NCBI GenBank assembly: GCA_013365365.1
Contig: JABVXU010000103.1
Coordinates: 62,001-126,000, forward strand
Origin: Cruorifilaria tuberocauda
Lineage: Eukaryota; Nematoda; Chromadorea; Rhabditida; Onchocercidae
DNA length: 64,000 nt
Direction: 5' to 3'
The first letter of the stretch is position 1, and each line of letters begins with the position of its first letter. Shown here one piece after another: positions 1 through 14,100 of the stretch. The position numbers and the translations under genes are program-made. The notes under the pieces are model-generated. The model was given only the letters and a program-made list of their open reading frames with translations, ran no database searches and was not told the DNA's origin.

Positions 1-1771
1 GCGATATGATATCTTTACAGCATCAGTTTTCAAGTCAGGAATGAATGATAGCAAAGGTTAGAAGTGTATTTTGGTAATATCTGGTACCTACTTCTCTTCA
101 CTTTAGTTACAAGCATGTTTATCAAACTTCCCGCTTTTTTTGCCTTCTCGCTTTGGTGAGAAAATTATGAAGAGAGAAGAAAGAGAGGGGTTGCAATAGT
201 CGAAGCTTTAAACAAGGAATGAATAATAGTTAGATTTTACATCATTAAAAATTTCAAGTTTGAATGTATGCTTAGGCAGGTTATTTTTGTGGGTGTTCTA
301 CGTGGGAGTTACGTACGAAGCAGCGTTTTACATTGCGGCTTTTTTGATAATGTAAATATTTGCTGTTTTTCCTCTCTCCCTCTCTTTCTCCCTCTCATTC
401 TTTTTGCTTCTTCGAGAGAATTTTTATTTGGAAGACTAAGCTTAAAAAGATATACTGTGCATTTTGGAATGGAGAGAAGAAGGTGGAGAGGTGTGAGATG
501 ATGTTGATTTGATAGATTTGCTGAGAAGTGGCGGAACGAAGGTAAGAGAATTTGTAGTCTGGGGAGAAGGGAAAAAAGAAAACGCAGCCTGATATCGATA
601 TTAATGGTGATAATCTTAGCGATGCAATGGTGATGATGGTTTCAATCAGTAAACTGAGGTATGTGGGAGGAGAATGCAGAAATCCTTGGGAAATATTTTG
701 GAATCTTTTGTTTTCTTCGATTTTTAAATGGTAAAGATTTGAAGGTATGCTAATGCTAGTATCACTGATAAGTTGTTTTGAAGAAACAGCCCTCTTCCTT
801 TTTAATCAACATTCATATTATTTAAAAATTTCAAATCTCGCATTGCAAATAAGTTCGAAACTTCTTATATTGAACCACTTTTACCATTTTTACAGAGAAA
901 AAATCAGTCGAGGATTGAAAAAAGTCTAGTCTATCTGGTCAATATGTGTTTTAAAAAAAGTTTTTTTAAAAAAAACTTATAATCAAAAGCTCAATTCTTT
1001 ATCTGAATTTTCGACCAATATTATTGAGCTCTTTGTTATAGCTCCTCTTTTGCCTGCAAAGGTAGTAAAAGTGGTTGATCATCAGAATTTTCGAATTTAT
1101 TTACAATCATGAAAAAAATTTTTGAAATTTCCACATGAAATTAATTTCAAATAGAGAGGAAGGGAAAGGGTGAGTGCTGGATATATTTAACATTCTGTCT
1201 TTTTGCTTTGCATCAGTGATAAATTATTAAGTAATAAGGAGTAGGAAAAATATTTCGAGTTTAGACAAACAATTAAGAAGTAAAGATGAATATTTTAAAA
1301 GGTTACATTTGCAAGTTTAATGAATTTGTGATAGTAGAGAATATTGGCTTTTGCAAAAGGTTAAAATCTGCGTTAAAATCAAGACAAAAAAAGATTCACT
1401 CGATAAATGTTTTTTCACTAACATTTGTTTATGTTAGGGAGAATTTACAAGAAGCTAGTGCAACTTTCACGAACAAAAAATATTTATCATAATATTTGTT
1501 CGAACCTATATATATATATATTCTATATCTGTATCTAACAGTCGGTCGATAATTCATCTTTAAGCATTAGATGTCCTGAGAATGCAGAAAAAATGATTGC
1601 AGCAACTTTCTGATGTTATATCTGTTTTCTTAAACTTTTTTGTCCCAAAATAAGATTGGATATCTTTTTTCGAAATGTCGTTCTCGCCTATGACGTAAAC
1701 GTTTTGTTCGTTCTTTTATTTTTTTCTTCCTTCGTTTGACTTAAACATTTTTGCTGTTTAACTTTCAACAG
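1..1771. other. Upstream region of fos-1, no coding gene seen
   Basis: No open frame here has convincing exon boundaries. The stretch is AT-rich with short pyrimidine tracts, for example around 360-420. A purine-rich segment near 460-540 ends in a good donor-like sequence (GAAG followed by gtaagag at about 540). It could be a noncoding first exon joined to the acceptor that ends at 1771, but that is inference from the splice-like sequence only. Small ORFs at 268-501, 747-929 and 1286-1492 look like chance ORFs of low complexity. Confidence 0.5.
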
Positions 1772-1894
1772 GTCTTTGGAGTGCTTTCTTACAAAATCCA
1801 GCTGAGGAAGAAAGTTTCACCGAATTTATTACGGTGGCACTAAGTTATGGTTATACGTCCAATATCGCCACCAGGATTGCCGTCTATGTATGAG
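1772..1894 (+). other. Candidate distal first exon of fos-1
   Basis: A clean acceptor (TTTCAACAG) ends at 1771. An ATG at 1847 opens 16 codons (MVIRPISPPGLPSMYE) that end in phase 0 at a GAG followed by gtagtt. This joins in frame to an acceptor at 5068 inside the short-isoform start region. The short proline-rich peptide and matched phases support a real exon. The distance (3.2 kb) suggests a separate upstream promoter or an alternative trans-splice site. Transcript evidence is needed to decide which start dominates. Confidence 0.55.
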
Positions 1895-4800
1895 GTAGTT
1901 TGCATTGTTGTTTTGTTTGGTTAAAAATTTTCACATCTTACTAAATTCTCTTCTTTCTATTTATTTATTATTTGCATGTTTCGAGGAATAACAAATAAAT
2001 AGGATATTTTTCATTGCCTAGAATATAATTCCTAAATCTGATATTATCGGATTTATATTCATTGCGTACGTTTTTATTGAATTTATTTCTGATAAATCAC
2101 ATTTTAGTCAGCGTTCTGTTATTCTGTGGAAACATAATATTTTTATAAAATCTCACTACAACCTTTGCTTTAGTAGTAAATATAATATATTTGAGATAAT
2201 TAGAAATGCAAGACATCTAGAATTCATTTGTAACTGCTGTTATCTTTTTATATAATTAGATTTACAATATTAAACAAGAAATTTTAGCAAGTAGTTTTAG
2301 CATTGTTGTTAATGTTGATAGTGTTTTCTGGTCTAATTGATAACATCTCGAACCTCGTTTTGGTTTTTTGGTTTTTTTGTATCATTCATAAATCCTGATG
2401 TTGGTGCTTTTACAAAGACTGCATGCAGTACGTGTTTTTAACATTATGAAGTAAAATATTTTGAAATATTTTGTTTTAAACCGATACGTCTCCATTTGGT
2501 TTAGTATACCGTAATGATATTGAAGTTACGACAGTGGTAATTATAACTTTACCATATTTGGAAAATGGTAATTGTGAACTTAATTATAGCTTCACTTAGT
2601 ATTTAGTTTCAATTGCAATATAAGTGTTATTATAAGTTACCTTGCATAAATCTGGAATTGTGATCGTACTTAATATTTGGTTTATATTTCACATCATGAA
2701 TACAGTTAAAATTAAGAGGTATGAATTATAATTTATGGACGAATCTTTTGATAGTTCATAATGTTTGTTATCTATGGAATTGAAAAACAGTTTTTTCTCT
2801 TATTCAGAAAGATTTTTTTTATTGGCTCTGAATTTATTCGTTAAAATTCTCATCTCATTTTTGTGTAATGTATTTTTTCTACTCCTGTACATCTCTCTTT
2901 TCGTAAAACCAAATGAAAAAGCTTTTTTTTCTTTCATTGCCATCCATATATGTTTCTATTGTGTAGTAATAATCAATATTCTTCCGTGCTTATGTGTGTC
3001 TCTTTGAAAGTGTGAATGATATGTAATATCGAACAAGATATCGTTTAAAAATATAATGGTAGTAATATGAATGAATATGTTGTTTGTTAACCTTATGTAC
3101 TGTAAGGAAAAAGATAAGAAGTAAGGTTTATTAGCTTGCGATTTATGTGATGAATGATTATTGGTAGGTGTATCAATCTAATGTGAGGAAGAAGAAAAAT
3201 AAGGAAAAATGTTTACTGCATTAGCAAACTACAAAAATTCAAAAATGCAGATTTTAATTTAGCCCTTGTACTGCAAATAGAAAATTTCGAAGGCCCTTGA
3301 TAAAGTTGTATGATGATGTTTAGTGTCATTGTTTATGTCTATCTGTTTTAGGTTTTGTGGAATAAGAGGAATGAATGGAAGATTCGGTAAATCGTATCAT
3401 ATTCATTACTGAACCTTATTTTACTCACATAAGATACATAGTCATTTTATTATGGTACAGAATTATCAAAAAATTTCCTGAGAGAAATGTTATGTTTTCC
3501 TGATAAGTATTTGGGCATTGTTGCGGAAAGCTTTGATATAAGTGGTACAAATAATTTAGAAATGAGAAAGATAATGAAAATTGTATGTAAAAATCATAGT
3601 GCAAAATGTGAAACTATAAATGCTTTGATTTGAAACTGAAAAAAAGTGGAAGTTAATTATATCTGACCCTCTAATTTCAATAAACTTTTTTAAAAGCTAA
3701 TTTAAGAAAAAGTTTAGGAGTACGAAATCAAGAGATGATAATATATAATGCAAAATAACTGATATCATTGTTGATGAAATATTGATAAGTAAGACTTCCC
3801 AGATCATGTCAAGTGGTTGACCATTAAATCGAAAAATAATATTGCAAGCAAAAAAACGTTTTAGATGCGATTTTGCGGTTTCGATGGACAGCGATACCGA
3901 ATACTGTCGTTATAGTTGATAAAATTTTCATATGGGTAAAAATGATTGTTATGCGGGCAGATAATTGCGATAACATCAGTTTCTCTTTCTCTCATTTTTT
4001 TCTACTTTTCAAGTGAAAAGATCATAACATTTATCTTCCAAACATATACTATGGACTTTCCCAAGCAACTGTTCTGTGAAGTTTGTAGAATGTATGCGCT
4101 CTGTATATAATCATGGATCATTAGAATCACAAATGCTATGCTATCATTGGAAGAATTGATTACATATCACAGCATCGTTGCTGTGATGAGTATTTCCTGA
4201 ATTATTAATTTTTCTTTTATCAGATGAAATCATCTATCAATGAGGATTCCATTTTGGATTTTCGAAATCATCGAAATTTTATGCGATAACTGCATATAAT
4301 TTTTCTAGTTCATAACAATTCAAATTTTATAACTGACGAAACTACTCGACATCAAAGCATAAGGATTATCGATTATTAGCGGATGAAGAAAAAAATACGC
4401 AAGTACCAGCTTTAACTTGAAGTGATAAAGTTTTGGAAGATAACGGATAGCCATGGAACGTTTATGGATGCTGCAAAAATGTAAAAAACGAGCGAGGCTT
4501 CCTCCGGTGATTACAAGCTTCGGTTATTCATTGGGCGATTGGTAGTGAGGTGTTTGGCATTGGTTATGGTGAAGGTTTTGTTGTGTTGCTATTTGATTCA
4601 CCTTGGAAAAAATACAATAGGCCAAAAATGTTGCCATTTTTGATTCCTTCTATCGTTTGTTGTTACGACAAGCTAACAGCTACATCTTGAAGACTTCTGT
4701 AACTGTTGTTGATACATGGTGGAACGAATACAAAATTTTCTTATATTGCTGCTATCATTTACTATCGTCCGTTATTGTTGTTGTTGTTATTATTACTATC

Positions 4801-7800
4801 ATCATCTCTGGGTTCACAAAGAATTTAATTTCGTCTACTGAAGTATATAATGTCTATAATCATCGCCATTATTATCAATTTCGTTAATTTATTGTTGTCA
4901 TTTAATTTTAATTCTTACAATTCAAGATTTCTTCACTGAATGCTATTATTATAAATATATATTTCTCACTTCTTTTATAAATATTTAAGCTAAGCTTATC
5001 ACTATTCACAAATCATTCAATAGAATAGAAGGAAAATTTCCTTCAAAAATTATTTCAAAATGAGTCAGTCAGTGGTAAATTGTAACAACAACAACAGTCA
5101 TCATCATCATCATCAACAACAACAGTCTCATCATCAGAATAGTACTAATGTATACAGTATAGTTGCCGCATCGACATGTTCCGGTCGCACTAATTATCCT
5201 GCAGTTCTTGATGACAGCTTATCTTCTGCAGAAGTTTCTAATAGTACTTCAATTACTAATACTGTTGATACGACCATCGCATTTGATCGTTCTCGTCAAA
5301 CACGTGTTATTGTTGCGCCAAGTATATCATCGTCATCTTCATCTTCATCTTCGTCATCATCATCAGTATCATCGTTAGCAGCAGTATCAACATCCGCTCA
5401 TATTCCACAACAGCAACCTGATCCAAATACCGAGGATCCTTCATCCAATCCTACTTTGTATGGTACAGGTCCAACATCATCTTATCTTACCGCACAAGCA
5501 GGCTATCTGCCCAGTCATTCACCTGCTGGATCATCATCAACGCTACATTCATCTTGTTCAAGTTCAAGTTTTGTTTATCCGTCCAATTTCTTCCAACCGT
5601 ATTATGGTTTATCACCGACACTGAATGAATTCAATGTACTGCAAATGTGTTGTCAACCACTGTTTACCGAAGTGTGTCACTTTCTCTTTTATCATTTTTA
5701 TTTTTTGAGCCTGTAGTCTTTTTTCTTTTCTCTACTTCACTAAATTCATGCATTTTTTTCAAGATATAATTAATTTTATTCATTTTTGTTTCCATTTTAA
5801 AATTATGTCAAAAAGATTGATGCAGCAAATTACCAGTGTACTATTTTGAAAAAAATCAGATGATCTAAAGAGGTCTAATTTCGTCACAGAATGATGATAC
5901 TGGTTATATTATCATGCGATATTAATCTGATCAGAGGTTTAAGGTCTAATAAGTAAAACAATATTGTGTAGCTTTCAATTTTTATCATTTTTTCTGGAAG
6001 CATTAATTCTAAACAATTCTCGGTAGTTTTTTTACTTGACCAAATGAAGTTGAATAAGAGAGACAACACTATTCACTTCCTAGGACATTTCGAAATGTTC
6101 AGGAAAGAAACTTTTTAATGGTGATTATGACACTTATAATCGACAGTCATAATAAAATTTAAATAAGTAAAAGTAATAGTGATAATCATATGTTGATAAT
6201 AAGCTTTAAATACGGTTTTATTATTTTATTAGTATCCTACCTTTTTCCTAATGGAAGAAACGTCAACAAAAAACTCTTAATAGTTCTTTTCCTTTTAATC
6301 ATTTTAAAAGATTTTCAAATTTGAGAGGATTTTGTTTTTGTTTGTTTTGGAAAGGAATTAGTTAGTAAAAATTCAATCTATTTTGTAAAATTTCACTTCA
6401 AACTATTTATTTTCGGAAAGGAATGGTAATGATCACAATCATCAATGGTAAAAATGCTTTCGACTTATAATTTGGGAAGAAACTTGAGAAATTTTCCGAC
6501 TATTCTTTTTATAACGATAATTGTGTTAGCTTTTGCAGATAGCATCGCAAGGAACTGATATAGCGCCTACAGCCGAATCGTTGTACGGATTTGCGAATCG
6601 TCTACATCCGATTACGCCAACAGGTAAAAATTTATTTTTCATCATTTCCTAATCTTTTGAAAAATTTGTGAAAAATGATTCATTTGAGAAAGAACAAACT
6701 AGCTAACTTATTTCAGCTTATTACGTTAGTATCTTGATCCTCACTTTTTTTTAATTTTAGCTTTCTCGTCTCGTCCGAGATAATTAAAATTGCTCTCAGT
6801 GAGATACCTTCCAAACGAAAGAAAGATTAAAAGGATGAAAAAAAATATAAAAAAAAGAGAACTAAAAAAGATGATAAGATTTTGCTGTTGTGCTTGTCGA
6901 CGGTTTGGATTAATGCTTTTTTATTGAATCGGAAGTAAAAACTCAAGAGCTAGCTGTTGCTGTGACTCGCAGTGTAATTCTATTACAATCTATATTTTTG
7001 CCAATTCTTAAAAATTTATCCTCCCATTCATTTTATACTTGTTGAACATTTTTTCCACAGCACAGTGATACCAAGTTGCAATCTTTGTCGTAGGATTTTT
7101 CTTTTGTCAAATTTATGTTCGATCCATTTTCTTGCTCACTCGGTTAAATGTTTATTTATGGCTTATTCGATTTCTAAGTTTTTTCACTTATTTTTCTTCA
7201 AATTTATTCGATTTCTAAGTTTTCTTAAAATAGTTCTTCAGTGTTACTTCTCTCCAGAATGCTTTTTTTCATTCACATAGGCTGTATCCATCATTTTCAT
7301 CTGATCAATCATCTTATCATGTCATGGTGAAATAGTCATGTGATTGTGTTAATATTTCTTGCCAATCGATCATCGTCGATCATTTTTTATATATGACGGT
7401 AGCGCTTCTGGTGCGTTCTCCTTCCGTGTAGGCATTTATTTTTATGTCTAAGCTTACTAAAAATATCAGCCAGATGCATTATACTATTATTTTGTGAAAC
7501 TATCGACCATGGGACGTTTAATCTAGCATCGATAATTCGGTGAGGTGCTTTTTAACTGATTTAAGGGGGGAAGGGGGGGGGGGAAGATAACAGAACAATA
7601 ATTAAAGGGAAGCCGATAAGAGAAAGGCGGAATAGCGGAATAGAAAAACATTATATTATGTCTGATCGGAAATCTCGAGCTAATTTTAAAATATATATCG
7701 CGGAGATCTAGAATATTAAAACTTTGCAGAAGAACGAAGTATTTTTCTCAACTATTTTTGTCTCAAAAGAAAAGACGATTATTCAATTCCTCTAGTTTAC

Positions 7801-10800
7801 TTTTAACACTTTATAGAATGAAGTTTTCCATTAATTTAAAAATTTTTTAGGTATATGATTGATATTATCTTATTAAAGTTGATTATTATCAAACCTTATA
7901 TGGCAGCAGTTCACATCTGCAACGAAGTAAAAATTTCCCGAGAGTTAATTTGCAGTTTTCGTCATTCATCAAAAATCGACATTTTTTACTTTTTTATTTG
8001 TTTGAGGTAGAATTCATTACTCTCTTCATCTGCGTGGATATATGTTGTGTTGTATGTGTCACATATTTGCACAAGCTGTCCTACCGTTTATTTTTGAACT
8101 TTTTTTTTGATGCACCTATTGCTTCTTTTTTTTACCGTTTTGTTTGTTCATTTCTTCTTCCCCTTGCTTCCTGCTCTGTCTCTCACTTCGTTATCTTTAT
8201 TGCATAATTTTTTGGAAGCGAAAAAATCAGTGATAACTAGCAAATACTTTTTATATGGGTCTCCTGCATTGCTTTTATTTGTGTCTTATAAATTATCCAT
8301 AACTTTTACGAAAAATGATTCTTAAGATCGATTATTTCTTATGTGGTGGATTCATTATAGTGGAAATGTACTTAATTTTACTGATAAGCGGTAAATCCAT
8401 CCATTACACTTGCACCACACTTATGAAACTGAACTTTTAAATGTTTTAAATTATACATTCAAATTTTAATAAGCTCAAATTGAAATTTGAAGAAAAAAAC
8501 AACCGTAAGTTGCATCTACCGATGATAATTGCTATATGGGAGTGGTTGGATTGCAATCAATTTCAGAAAAGATTTGAATCGATTGATAATTGATGTTCTA
8601 TTTTAAAGGTAGTGAGAGCATCTGGATTGGTAATTAAAGTCATTATATTAATTGATCAATAAGTTTAGTTTTTTTGGTCTTGGTAAACTTCATTATTTGT
8701 TTCGTTCTGACGTCATCTGCTTATTTCCACTCTGCGATATCTTGAAAGTAGTGTTAGTTGGAGGGTGTTGTCATGAAAGTGATAATTTCGAAATTGTTTA
8801 TAGATGTATAAGAGTGTTTAAAATTGTTTATAAATTTCGAATTATAAGAATGATGTTCAAGATAGTTATCTGTCTGACTTAAATCTATTCAGTATGATAT
8901 TGATTGATTTGCTACAGGGTATATATAATTTTGCAAATACAAACGTTTAACTGATTCTTCTGATTAGAATTTCGGTTTCAAAAGACTCATTTTATAGGCG
9001 CCCATTATCAGCTTAACATGCCACAAGCGTATCAAGCTCGAACTGGTTTTGTTGGAAATACGATGACAAGACCAGCATCAGCAACCGGTAAACGCGGTGG
9101 TCGGCGACCAAAAGAATACGAAGAATATGTTAGTAACAGTTCTTTGATATCTGATCTTATTGTTTCAATAAAACTCACAATTTTAAATGGATGAAGTTAA
9201 ACTAATCTTCTTATCTCCTTTCTTTCTTTTTCTCTTTCAGTTCAAAAGCTTCACATTTCAGGATCATGTAACTCTGAGTGAAGAAGAACGGGATAAGCGT
9301 GATAAAAGACGCCTGCGAAATAAAGAAGCAGCAGCAAGATGTCGTCAAAGACGCCTTGATCTTATGGGTTCGCTGCAAAATGTAAGATCAATGAATTTCA
9401 AAATGGAGGAAAATAACCCACCAATAGTTTTTTAAATCATTGTTCGTGGGTCGGGAAGTATTGAAAATTAGGAATATCAATGACTAACTTTGGATGAAAA
9501 TTCTATCAATGATTTCACTTAATTTTGCAATAGATTATTATTTTAATGATCTGAATCTTTACAATCTATACAGCTCCTTCCTGAGTTTATCTAAAAATTT
9601 CCAGAAAACGTCATACCATGATATTTAACTATTCATTACTAGCCGGATACTGTTATTAATCGGAAATTTTTTCTGTTAAAATAAGGAGAAAAAGATTCCG
9701 TGAAAATTATTAGGTCGATCCTCGATTAATGTATTTATTCTTTCGCCTGGACGAAAGTTTTCAGTAGAAATTTTACTCATAATTTTATTTCCTTTTCCTT
9801 CTTGAGATCTGAGTGCTGATAGTAATATTAAATAATATAATATCATTTGAAAATTTTGACAATTTAAGTGGATTTTCTTTGAAAACTTAAACTTTTTGGC
9901 AATTATTTTTTAGCAAGTGAACCAACTGAAAGAAGAAAATAAAATAAAGGATGCAAAAATTGCTGAACTACAGCTTTTGGTAAGCTTTGATATGAATTAA
10001 TCGTTTAATTCCATGATTTTTTGGATAATTAATTATCTTGTGTTTAAAAATTTTTACTCCAAATAATATCATTTCTATCCATTCCTATTTCCCTGTAAGA
10101 GTATTGCAGAAAAATGAGCTCATCGCTGTGATTCGGGATCATCATTGCGTTTTGCCGGAAGCTCTTCGTCAAACGTTAGATGTCGATATGTCCAGCACTC
10201 AGCAATACATGCCACGTGGTGCGACGGCACCAGTAGTAACGGTACCAACTAGTACTGAAATTGTACCCTACGCACCATCTACTCCATCACCACAGCCAGT
10301 TCTCAGTGGTCGGAAAAGACCAGCCAGTGCAATGATACCGGATCTTAGACAACCACCACCGCCACCACCACCACAGTCTGGTGCATCACCCCTAACAACA
10401 TCTGTCACGTTGAACAGAAATGATAGCCAAACCAATATACTGACATTGACAAAGGTAAATTCATAGAAGTGCTTAATCTTAGTTTTGACTCCAAAAAACT
10501 TTTTCAGTTATGATATGAAATTATAACTTTATTAATTTTGCAAAACCAATTACAAGGAATGTTTTAATTTTTTGCAGTATACTATATCTGGAAAAATTTT
10601 TCAAATTCATTAAAAACTAAGAAAAATTATTTTAGCCTTCTTCTATTCAAATAAAACAAGAACCGACGTTGTTCGATGTTAATGGACGCGATTTACCAGA
10701 TGAAGAGATTAAACGTCCAACATCATTAACATTCTCGGATGGTGTCACCACAACAACAACTTATAGTTCATTGAGCAGTTCTGGTGTACCTATCACAACA

Positions 10801-11131
10801 CCATCAAATTTAATTGGAGGAGGTTCCATGAATTTTATCTAAAATATTTATTTTTTTCTTTCAAATCTAGATTTAAATCATTGTACAAAAAAATAAGAAG
10901 ACGAATTTTAGAACCAAATTTCATATTGCGGAAATCAATATGTCTTGCTGTTTTGTGCTTAAGATAAGATAGCTAGAATTTCTCTTTTTAGCAACGTCCG
11001 ATTTCGGCGGTGTCAATTTATTGGATGGCCCAACCGGATTGACACCTTGTCATCCACCACAGGCAACCGCATTTCAACTTCCAAGTATGACAGCTCCACT
11101 CGGTGAAGGGCGAAGCTTTGAAACATTGTAA
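1847..11131 (+). CDS. fos-1: FOS-1-like bZIP transcription factor
   Basis: AP-1 family bZIP factor, expected to bind DNA in the nucleus as a dimer with a Jun partner; in C. elegans FOS-1 drives anchor-cell invasion (family knowledge). Exons: 1847-1894, 5069-5671, 6539-6623, 8998-9128, 9241-9381, 9914-9979, 10110-10454, 10636-10822, 10992-11131. Phases agree at all junctions, giving 581 residues. If translation starts at the ATG at 5060 the product is 568 residues. The N-terminus has His/Gln and long poly-Ser runs. The basic region lies at about residues 306-327 (core NKEAAARCRQRR). The zipper follows with heptad positions L334, L341, K348, L355, L362 and H369, and one intron splits basic region from zipper. 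A proline-rich stretch and an IKQE motif, which fits the SUMO consensus, come after it. The C-terminus is FETL. If the last intron is retained, the frame stops at 10840-10842. Family assignment is firm; the first exon is less certain. Confidence 0.88.
4453..4541 (+). other. Possible second alternative fos-1 first exon or uORF
   Basis: An ATG at 4453 opens a 30-codon frame (begins MERLWMLQKCKKRARLPP) with coding-like codon choice, stopping at 4543-4545. A donor-like gtagtg follows position 4541 in phase 2. Joined to an AG ending at 5064, it would read in frame into fos-1 (GDC then QSVVN). It may equally be a short upstream ORF in the 5' leader. This rests on frame compatibility alone. Confidence 0.2.
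7565..7583 (+). repeat. G-rich run in a fos-1 intron
   Basis: Within the 2.4 kb intron between 6623 and 8998 lies an almost pure guanine run (six G, two A, ten or more G). It stands out strongly against the AT-rich surroundings. It could form a G-quadruplex or simply be an unstable homopolymer. Length errors in the assembly are likely here. Confidence 0.6.
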
Positions 11132-14100
11132 AATTCGATTATTGTTGAAATGTTAACTGGATGCTCGAAGAAAGTGAAGTTAAACGAGGTCTTCAATTGA
11201 CCTACATCGCTGTATATTATTAACTTGGCTTTGAGTTTGAAAAACTCATAGTTTGGCAAATAAGACTATTGGCATATACGCATATGAAGTTTCAGGGGAA
11301 ATATTGAAATATATTTAAGCATTGAAGTAACTATTTTATTGTCTTCCATTTTATAAATAATAATTGTCTGACCTTATTTACCATTAAGATTAAGAGCCTT
11401 ACTATCTTGCAACATGATTATTTTATGAAGTGGATTATTAATTGTTTTATTGAATCCATAGGTACATCTTACGTGGATTTTAGTCTCTGTGTTACCATGA
11501 TCATTTTTATTTCTATGACTTCTTGCAAGCATATCATGATTTATTTTCTTGAATTGATCCATACTGTTTATTACTTCAAATTTACAACTTTGTTTTGGGA
11601 TTTCCAATAAGCTTCTCTTTTTCTGTAGTTTTCTGTTTGGGAGGAATGTTGTGGGATAATAGAAAGAATAGCTGTTATTGAAGTAGAATATGAAAATGAG
11701 ACAGTCAGTTGTAGATGTTAATTTCGAAATAGCTTGCATTTATATCATTTAAAATTTTTTGGTAACGATGATGAATAATTTCAGTCTAAGAGGTATTTTA
11801 TTATTTTTTCCTTTTACCCAAATGGAATAAATTTTTCGATGCAGAAATGTAACTATCGAAAAAAATTCTCTGAATTGCAAAATAATGATTTTTAGTGGTC
11901 ACACGAGTCATCTAGAACACAATACTGCATTCTGCTCTTTTTGTTATTTTTCATTTTTTAAATTTTCCATCGGAAAAACAATACATTTTTTTACTTCGGT
12001 TCTTTATCGAATTTGTATTATTATTTCTCCATTTATTTTAAGTAAGAAGCTGTGATATGGAAAAAGAAATGCAAAAATTTTATGCAGTTATATATTCATA
12101 GAAAATATCAAGTAAAAAAATTATTAGCCCAATTCAATTTCCATATTCATTCATGATTTAGTTAGAAATCATATCTCAAGCGTATATAGCTCTGATCCCG
12201 ATATCCGGAATTCAGTATGGATCTCTAGCCTTTTGGTATTTTGAATAAATTGTGATTTGTTTGTTTGTCGTCAGCTGATATGATTTCAAAAGCAGCGCAA
12301 GATCTGTTGCATCCGGTGTTTTCAGTTTGTTTTCCTTTCATTTCTTCTTTGAATGAGTTGTTGTTCAGCATTTTTTCTCTGTGATTCCTTCTTTCTGTCT
12401 GTTTAAGATTCAAGACCTTCGTGTGTTCCACATTAGATCCGATTTTTTATCTGGAATTATTTGTTGGATGAAATCGCTAAAGATAAGTTATAGAAAGATT
12501 ATAATCATATGTAAGTTGATTTTTCCGTGGCTTTGGAATTATTTAGAATTAATTCCAGATGACTTTTAGTTTTTTTACTTAGGATGCACGATTAAATGAT
12601 TAATATCTACATTCATATTCTTAGAAATTGAGAATTTATTTGTATTTCTTGAGTAGCTATTAAGGTCAATCTTCCACTTTTTTGAAGAATATTCGACAAA
12701 TCATTGATTTCTTTCTAAAAAAGATTGTACTGTTTTATTGTTAATTTTTCTTTTACAATTTTCAAATTGTGCTCCTAATTTTCCTGTTATCTTTTGCCTT
12801 TTTGTTTCTTTTTTTCTATAGTCACTTGATCATTTGATATGAATATCACCGCTAGAATTATTGCTTCTATAGTTCATATAATATGTATATTTGATGTATT
12901 CAATCAGACTTATGGCATCATGTTCTCAGTTTCCGCTTTCTGATTTTCCCAATTTTTGTTCTGTTTTATATTTACAATTTTTTTGTTAACTTCAAATTTT
13001 GATTTAAGATTCCTCTCTTTTCGTTGTGTATTGTTGGGCTTAAAAGAATGTGTACTTATCCGCAACGATTCACTTTCCTGTATTTTATTAATTAATCATT
13101 GCCGTTATCATTATAATTTGGTTTATCATTTGCGCTGATTTAAATAATATGCGTTATAATAACATATTTGAGTGATATCTATTATATATGATTTATTTTG
13201 AGGTTAGAGTTAAAGTCGAAAGTTCAATTTTGAGAATGGAAAGTAATAAATTAAGGGATCAGTGGTTAAGGGATGCTTGCCAACGGGTTTTTCCATATCT
13301 TTAAACTTGTTTGTATGACTTGTTTCTTATGTGCTTTTGTTAAGTAAGTCACTTTGAAAAATGGATTTTTAAAAACAATAAAATGACTTAATCATATGTA
13401 AGACAAGTGATCTTCGTTTTTCGAAGAATATTTACCGTATATTTTCTAATTTTCAGCGATTTCATGAATTATTCAAAGTGATTTGCTGCCTTCAATTTAT
13501 TATGTGATAAACCATTTATCTATCTAAGTGCATTAATCGTTAGGTGTCACTATGATGGTACATGTAAGTTAACTTTTGAGGCGATAAAAGGCTCAAATTT
13601 TCAAGATTTTTCTAGAGAAAATTTTTACATAATATCATCACATCTTTTTTATTCATTTTAACTTCTGAAATGTTAGTCCTTTAAAATATTATTATTTTTG
13701 CATAAATTGTTATAAATCGTGCATTCACATGTACACTAATCTTAATAATTGAATTTTGCTTCTGTTTTTTGACAGCTTTTTACAATAACATCATATGATG
13801 AAAGTAGGATTTTTTCCTAACCTAAAGTAGGGCGCTATTTTTTTCCATAGATAATATATCAAATCGATTTATATTCTTCCTATCAGTAGAATAAATCTTG
13901 ATTAATTACGCGAAAATTTTCTCAGAATAATTTTTTAGTACTCAAATATTGACGGTGGAAAAGATTTAAGATTTTTTTCTTGTCTCTAAAAATGTTGATT
14001 ATACTTTTCACGTGAATGGTTATCGAGTAAGCATTATGGAGGACATTCCGTAATGATGATTTCCTTTAACTTATGGTAGATCGAAATTAAGGGAATGATT

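Noticed and set aside
11374..11739. 121-codon minus-strand ORF in the fos-1 3' flank
   Set aside because: Low-complexity composition, no splice-like or family signals, overlapped by an ORF on the other strand.
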